NCBI RefSeq assembly: GCF_016889705.1
Contig: NZ_CP069526.1
Location: forward strand, 2,294,001-2,358,000
Direction: 5' to 3'
From: Amycolatopsis sp. FDAARGOS 1241
GTDB taxonomy: Bacteria; Actinomycetota; Actinomycetes; Mycobacteriales; Pseudonocardiaceae
Length of the DNA: 64,000 nt
Of this stretch, positions 60,883 through 64,000 are shown in pieces; the stretch's first letter is position 1, and each line of letters opens with the position of its first letter. Under the pieces are notes generated by a model that had not been told where the DNA came from, did not search any database, and saw nothing but the letters and a program-made list of their open reading frames with translations. The translations under genes were made by a program, and so were the position numbers.

Positions 60883-61839
60883 TTGGCCGAACTGTGGGAT
60901 CAGCTGGCGGACTACCGGCCGGAGCTGGTGGCCCTGTGCTACCGCATGACGGGCTCCGTGCAGGAGGCCGAGGACCTGGCGCAGGAAACCTACCTGCGCG
61001 CCTGGCGAAGCCGTGACGCGTTCGAAGGCCGCTCCTCGGTGCGTACGTGGGTGTACCGGATCGCCATGAACGTGTGCCTCACCGCGCTGAAGGGCAGCGG
61101 ACGCCGGGTGCTGCCGGCCGGTCTGGGCGTCCCCGGTCAGGACCCCGACGTTCCGCTGGCCGCGGCTGACGTCCTGTGGCTCGACCCGCTGCCCGAGGAC
61201 CCCGCCCACGTCGCCGAACGGCGGTCGACGCTACGGCTCGCGCTGGTGGCCAGCCTGCAGTACCTGCCGCCGCGGCAGCGGGCCGCGTTCCTGCTGCGGG
61301 AAGTGCTGGCCCTGCCCGCCGACGAGATCGCCGAGGTGCTGGGCACCACCGTGCCCGCGGTGAAAAGCGCCCTCCAGCGCGCCCGGGCCCGGCTCGACGA
61401 AGTGACGCCGACACCCGACGCCTTCGTCGAGCCGGACTCGAGTGCGGCTCGCGCCATCCTGAACACCTACATCGCGGCCTTCGAGACCGCAGACGTTCCG
61501 GCGTTGACGCGGCTGTTGCGCGACGACGCGACCCTGGAGGTCGTCCCGTCGGGTCTTTCCCTTTCCGGCAAGGGCGCTTGTGTGCCCCACCTCGCGGCAC
61601 ACGTGCTCACCGCGCCCGGTCTCTACCGGATGTTCCCGACCGTCGCCAATGGACAACCCGCCGCGGCGGCCTACCACCGCGACCACCTCGACGCGCCGTT
61701 CCGGCCGTTCGGGCTGGCGGTGCTGGCCACCGACGCCACACACCTCGTGGCGATCACGACGTTCCTCGACCCGGCGCTGGTCGGCGCCGCCGGTTTTCCC
61801 GCCGACCCGGCGCACGCCGGTGGCAGCTTCAGGCGTTGA
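60883..61839 (+). CDS. ECF sigma factor with SnoaL-like C-terminal domain
   Basis: The 318-residue protein has sigma region 2 (ALCYRMTGSVQEAEDLAQET) and region 4 (LPPRQRAAFLLREVLALPAD, then EIAEVLGTTVPAVKSALQRA). A SnoaL-like domain follows (about 195-318), as in the SigJ/TIGR02960-type group. No separate anti-sigma gene is visible. The TTG start at 60883 has GAGG nine bases upstream; no better start exists in frame. Its 3' end overlaps the convergent tautomerase gene by 11 bases. Confidence 0.9.
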   Translation: MAELWDQLADYRPELVALCYRMTGSVQEAEDLAQETYLRAWRSRDAFEGRSSVRTWVYRIAMNVCLTALKGSGRRVLPAGLGVPGQDPDVPLAAADVLWLDPLPEDPAHVAERRSTLRLALVASLQYLPPRQRAAFLLREVLALPADEIAEVLGTTVPAVKSALQRARARLDEVTPTPDAFVEPDSSAARAILNTYIAAFETADVPALTRLLRDDATLEVVPSGLSLSGKGACVPHLAAHVLTAPGLYRMFPTVANGQPAAAAYHRDHLDAPFRPFGLAVLATDATHLVAITTFLDPALVGAAGFPADPAHAGGSFRR

Positions 61840-62236
61840 GCTGGGTCACCGCGGTCACGATCTGCGGGTTGTCGGACTGCATGCGCCCGCCGAACCCGGC
61901 GTTCTCGAGGGGGTAGAAGTTCATGAGGACGAGGGTCTCGTCAGTGTTGGCGAGGCCTTTGTACGCCGCGCGGATCGCGGAGTGGATCTTGCTCGACATG
62001 GTCCTGCGCGCGTCGACGCTGTGCAGTTGCGGTGCTTCGAGAAAGCACACGGGACGGATCGGCTCGGCTTGGGTGCGGCCGTCCTGGGCGACGTTTTCCG
62101 CGGGGTATTCGCGCAACCAGACGCGGACGTCCGGGATCCGGTACGCCTCGTCGATGGCGGCGGAGACGTCCCGCATCATCGTCTGCTTGGCCTCGGGCCG
62201 GATGCCCGCCGGCGCTTCGATGAAGAACTGCGGCAT
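61829..62236 (-). CDS. Tautomerase-superfamily protein (4-oxalocrotonate tautomerase-like)
   Basis: The 135-residue protein has Pro as residue 2, the catalytic N-terminal Pro after Met removal, in MPQFFIEAPAGIRPEAKQTM. It appears to be two fused tautomerase units, with a second block around RTMSSKIHSAIRAAYKG. Fused members can be dehalogenases or hydratases. The exact reaction is unknown. Tautomerases act in aromatic degradation, which fits the neighbourhood. GGAGAA lies upstream of the ATG. Confidence 0.85.
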   Translation of the reverse strand: MPQFFIEAPAGIRPEAKQTMMRDVSAAIDEAYRIPDVRVWLREYPAENVAQDGRTQAEPIRPVCFLEAPQLHSVDARRTMSSKIHSAIRAAYKGLANTDETLVLMNFYPLENAGFGGRMQSDNPQIVTAVTQLNA

Positions 62237-62355
62237 GGTGGTTCTCCTGTCGTGTTCGGTCGGGCTTGTGCCCTCAGTACGGGTGACGCGGCGACGGCGC
62301 GGACTCATCGGCCGGGCGACCGATGAGTCCGCGGCGCTCGGTGCGTCACACGGGG

Positions 62356-63402
62356 GTGACGGATGTGACGAGCCCGGCCGGCCCGAGGGCCGCGGTACCG
62401 GACGACGAGGTGGCGGCAGCGCTGGGAGGTGACCAGCGCGCGTACGCGGCACTGGTCGAACGCCATCGCGCCGAACTGCACCTGCACTGCTACCGGTTCA
62501 CGGCGTCGACCCAGGACGCGGAGGACCTGGTCCAGGAGACGTTCTTGCGCGCGGGGGCCAAGCGGGCGAGCTTCCCGGGCCGCTCGACCTTCCACGCGTG
62601 GCTCTACGGGATCGCGACGAACGCGTGCCTCGACGTGCTCCGGCGCCGGCCGAGACGGGTGACGCCGCCGGAAGTCAGCGGCCCGGCTGATCCGAGCCCC
62701 GCCCGCCGACGGACCTCGCGTGGCTGGAGCCCTACCCGGACCGGCTCCTCGAGGACGTCGTGGCGTCCGGAGTCGATCCCGAGGCGATGCTGGTCCGGCG
62801 GGAGGCCCACTGAGCTGGCGTTCCTGGCGGCGATCCAGCACCTGCCCCAGCGGCAACGGGCCGTGCTCATCCTGCGGGACGTGGTCGGGTGGCCGGCCGC
62901 GGAAACGGCCGCCGCACTCGACGTGACGGTGGCGTCGGTGAACAGCGCGCTGCAACGCGCGCGGGAGACGCTCAGGAGGCGCTGGGTGCGAAACGACGCC
63001 GATCGCCGGGCGATCGCCCGGCTCGGCGAGGTCGAACAGGCAATGCTGGCGGGCATGGTCGACGCGTGGGAGCGCACCGACGTCGACGAGGTCGCCGCGC
63101 TGCTGGGCGCTCGGGCCCGGCTCGTCATGCCGCCCATGACGTCCTGGTACGACGGGCGGGAGTCGATCACGCAGTTCCTCGCCTCGCACGCCTTCACGCC
63201 GGGCATGACCGGCCACGTGCGCGCGATGGCGACCGCCGCGAACCGGCAACCCGCTCTGGGGATCTACCTCCGCGACGCGAACGCGCGGTTCCGGCCGTTC
63301 GCCCTGCTCGTCCTCACCGTCGAGCGTGAGGTGATCACGGAGCTGGCCCTGTTCCACCTGCCCCGGCTGTTCCCGCTGTGCGGGCTGCCCGTCGAGTGGT
63401 GA
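62356..63402 (+). CDS. ECF sigma factor (SnoaL-tailed) with compensating frameshifts
   Basis: Region 2 (ALVERHRAELHLHCYRFTAS, then TQDAEDLVQETFLRA) and region 4 (LPQRQRAVLILRDVVGWPAA) with a SnoaL tail are in one frame of 348 residues. Between about 62700 and 62808 the expected linker (TDLAWLEPYPDRLLEDVV, then DPEAMLVRREA) is encoded in another frame. A lost base near 62700 and an extra C near 62807 cancel out. About 36 linker residues are therefore scrambled, so activity is doubtful unless these are sequencing errors. A start at 62323 is possible. Confidence 0.8.
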   Translation: MTDVTSPAGPRAAVPDDEVAAALGGDQRAYAALVERHRAELHLHCYRFTASTQDAEDLVQETFLRAGAKRASFPGRSTFHAWLYGIATNACLDVLRRRPRRVTPPEVSGPADPSPARRRTSRGWSPTRTGSSRTSWRPESIPRRCWSGGRPTELAFLAAIQHLPQRQRAVLILRDVVGWPAAETAAALDVTVASVNSALQRARETLRRRWVRNDADRRAIARLGEVEQAMLAGMVDAWERTDVDEVAALLGARARLVMPPMTSWYDGRESITQFLASHAFTPGMTGHVRAMATAANRQPALGIYLRDANARFRPFALLVLTVEREVITELALFHLPRLFPLCGLPVEW

Positions 63403-63474
63403 CCGAGCGGGCCCGCAACCTCGGCGAACCGCTGCGGGGCGTACGATGAGCCTGATCGGGGGAGGGCTGGAGCG

Positions 63475-63850
63475 GTGGTGCTGAGATGGGGTTTTCCCGT
63501 GGTCGGTGTCACCGACCTCGATCTGCTGCCGCGTTCTGGAATGCCGCTCTCGACCGGGAGGTGGCGCCGGAGTGGTTCAGCGGCACCTGGCGCACGCTCC
63601 GGCGGCGCGGCGGAGTGAGCAGGTCCTGGCGTTGATGCGCGGCGCGTCACCGGCCGAGCCGCGAGCTCGCTTGCACCTCGACCTCTTCGTGGACACGACC
63701 GAAGAACAACGGTCCGAAGTGGACCGTCTCGTCGCGCTGGGCGCGCAGCCGGTCGACCCGCCCGAGCCGGACTTCGTGGTGCTGGCGGATCTTGACGGAA
63801 ACCTGTTTTGCGTTGTCGACCTCAGCTGCGCACCGTCAGGAAGCGCGTGA
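63475..63850 (+). pseudogene. VOC/glyoxalase-like protein, frameshifted
   Basis: Three frames carry consecutive parts of one small VOC protein. The first is WGFPVVGVTDLD from GTG 63475. The second is AAAFWNAALDREVAPEWFSG. The third is EQVLALMRGASPAEPRARLH through DFVVLADLDGNLFCVVDLS to the stop at 63850. At least two one-base changes are needed to join them. An intact gene would encode about 120 residues of the Glyoxalase_6-like type. Confidence 0.7.
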
Positions 63851-63884
63851 GTGCGGGTCAGCGTTCTGGTGTTCGCCGACCTTT

Positions 63885-64000
63885 CTACGCGGCCGCGGCG
63901 AACTCGCCGATCAGGGTGGCGAGTTCCGCCGGCCGCGAGGCGAACGGCGAGTGGTCACTGTCCACAGTGAACACGGGCTCGATCCGGGCCGCCCGGTGCA
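63885..64000 (-). CDS. Alpha/beta hydrolase, C-terminal part (cut by window end)
   Basis: The last 37 codons read FTVDSDHSPFASRPAELATL followed by a short helix and stop. The DHSPF His is the catalytic His of esterase-like alpha/beta hydrolases, close to the C-terminus as in HNL/MES-type members. The rest lies beyond position 64000, so substrate and length are unknown. Confidence 0.75.
   Translation of the reverse strand, partial: HRAARIEPVFTVDSDHSPFASRPAELATLIGEFAAAA

Overview
The window is high-GC DNA with GTG/ATG/TTG starts, tight four-base stop-start overlaps and a gene order (hrcA-dnaJ-rsmE-HIT-phoH-ybeY-CBS-era-recO-uppS, then smtB-zur, glyS, dgt, dnaG) shared with Mycobacterium and the Pseudonocardiaceae. 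Together with the family set (DUF6766, DUF6292, class F sortases, many GAF/ANTAR proteins) this points to an actinomycete close to Amycolatopsis. The genus is inferred from familiarity with these families, not from a database search.

Region 1 (1-33.9 kb) is a conserved chromosomal backbone. It holds heat-shock control and chaperone (hrcA, dnaJ), rRNA maturation (rsmE, ybeY, era, phoH-like), small membrane proteins of CD225, DUF2752 and RDD type with Gly/Phe/Gln- or Tyr/Pro-rich tails, and recO and uppS. A metal block follows: a DUF318-type permease, a His-rich TIGR03943-type partner, and the zinc sensors SmtB-like and Zur-like. Next come a secreted protein with two class F sortases (the second frameshifted), glyS, an ABC-2 exporter with its own two-component system, dgt, a serpin, a large membrane protein, an ECF41 sigma factor beside its typical carboxymuconolactone-decarboxylase partner, dnaG and tam.

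Region 2 (34.5-53.2 kb) begins at tRNA-Asn(GTT) and looks accessory. It carries stress or partner-switching genes (STAS, RsbW-like ATPase, ANTAR proteins, a Rho-N-like small protein, Ppx/GppA, a LIG-POL LigD), a CadD-like transporter, a three-gene envelope operon with a 29-residue membrane peptide, a GH43 enzyme, and an HTH/DUF2975 pair. Several genes are broken: an SDR, PAS, SRPBCC, STAS, GAF-ANTAR, hydrolase and LLM oxidoreductase. Three genes have SigB/SigF-like promoters (GTTT-like box, 15-16 bases, GGGTAT/C).

Region 3 (53.2-64 kb) looks catabolic. An aromatic-acid MFS transporter, a nitroreductase and a PnbB-type 4-hydroxylaminobenzoate lyase lie together, facing a TetR regulator. A second, paralogous TetR faces an arylamine N-acetyltransferase. 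Both intergenic regions share the operator GTTACA-N9-TGTAACGT. The simplest reading is uptake and conversion of 4-nitrobenzoate (or a relative) to protocatechuate, with acetylation as a side route for arylamines. The window ends with an F420-type oxidoreductase, two SnoaL-tailed ECF sigma factors (one with compensating frameshifts), a tautomerase-fold protein, a broken VOC protein and the end of an alpha/beta hydrolase.
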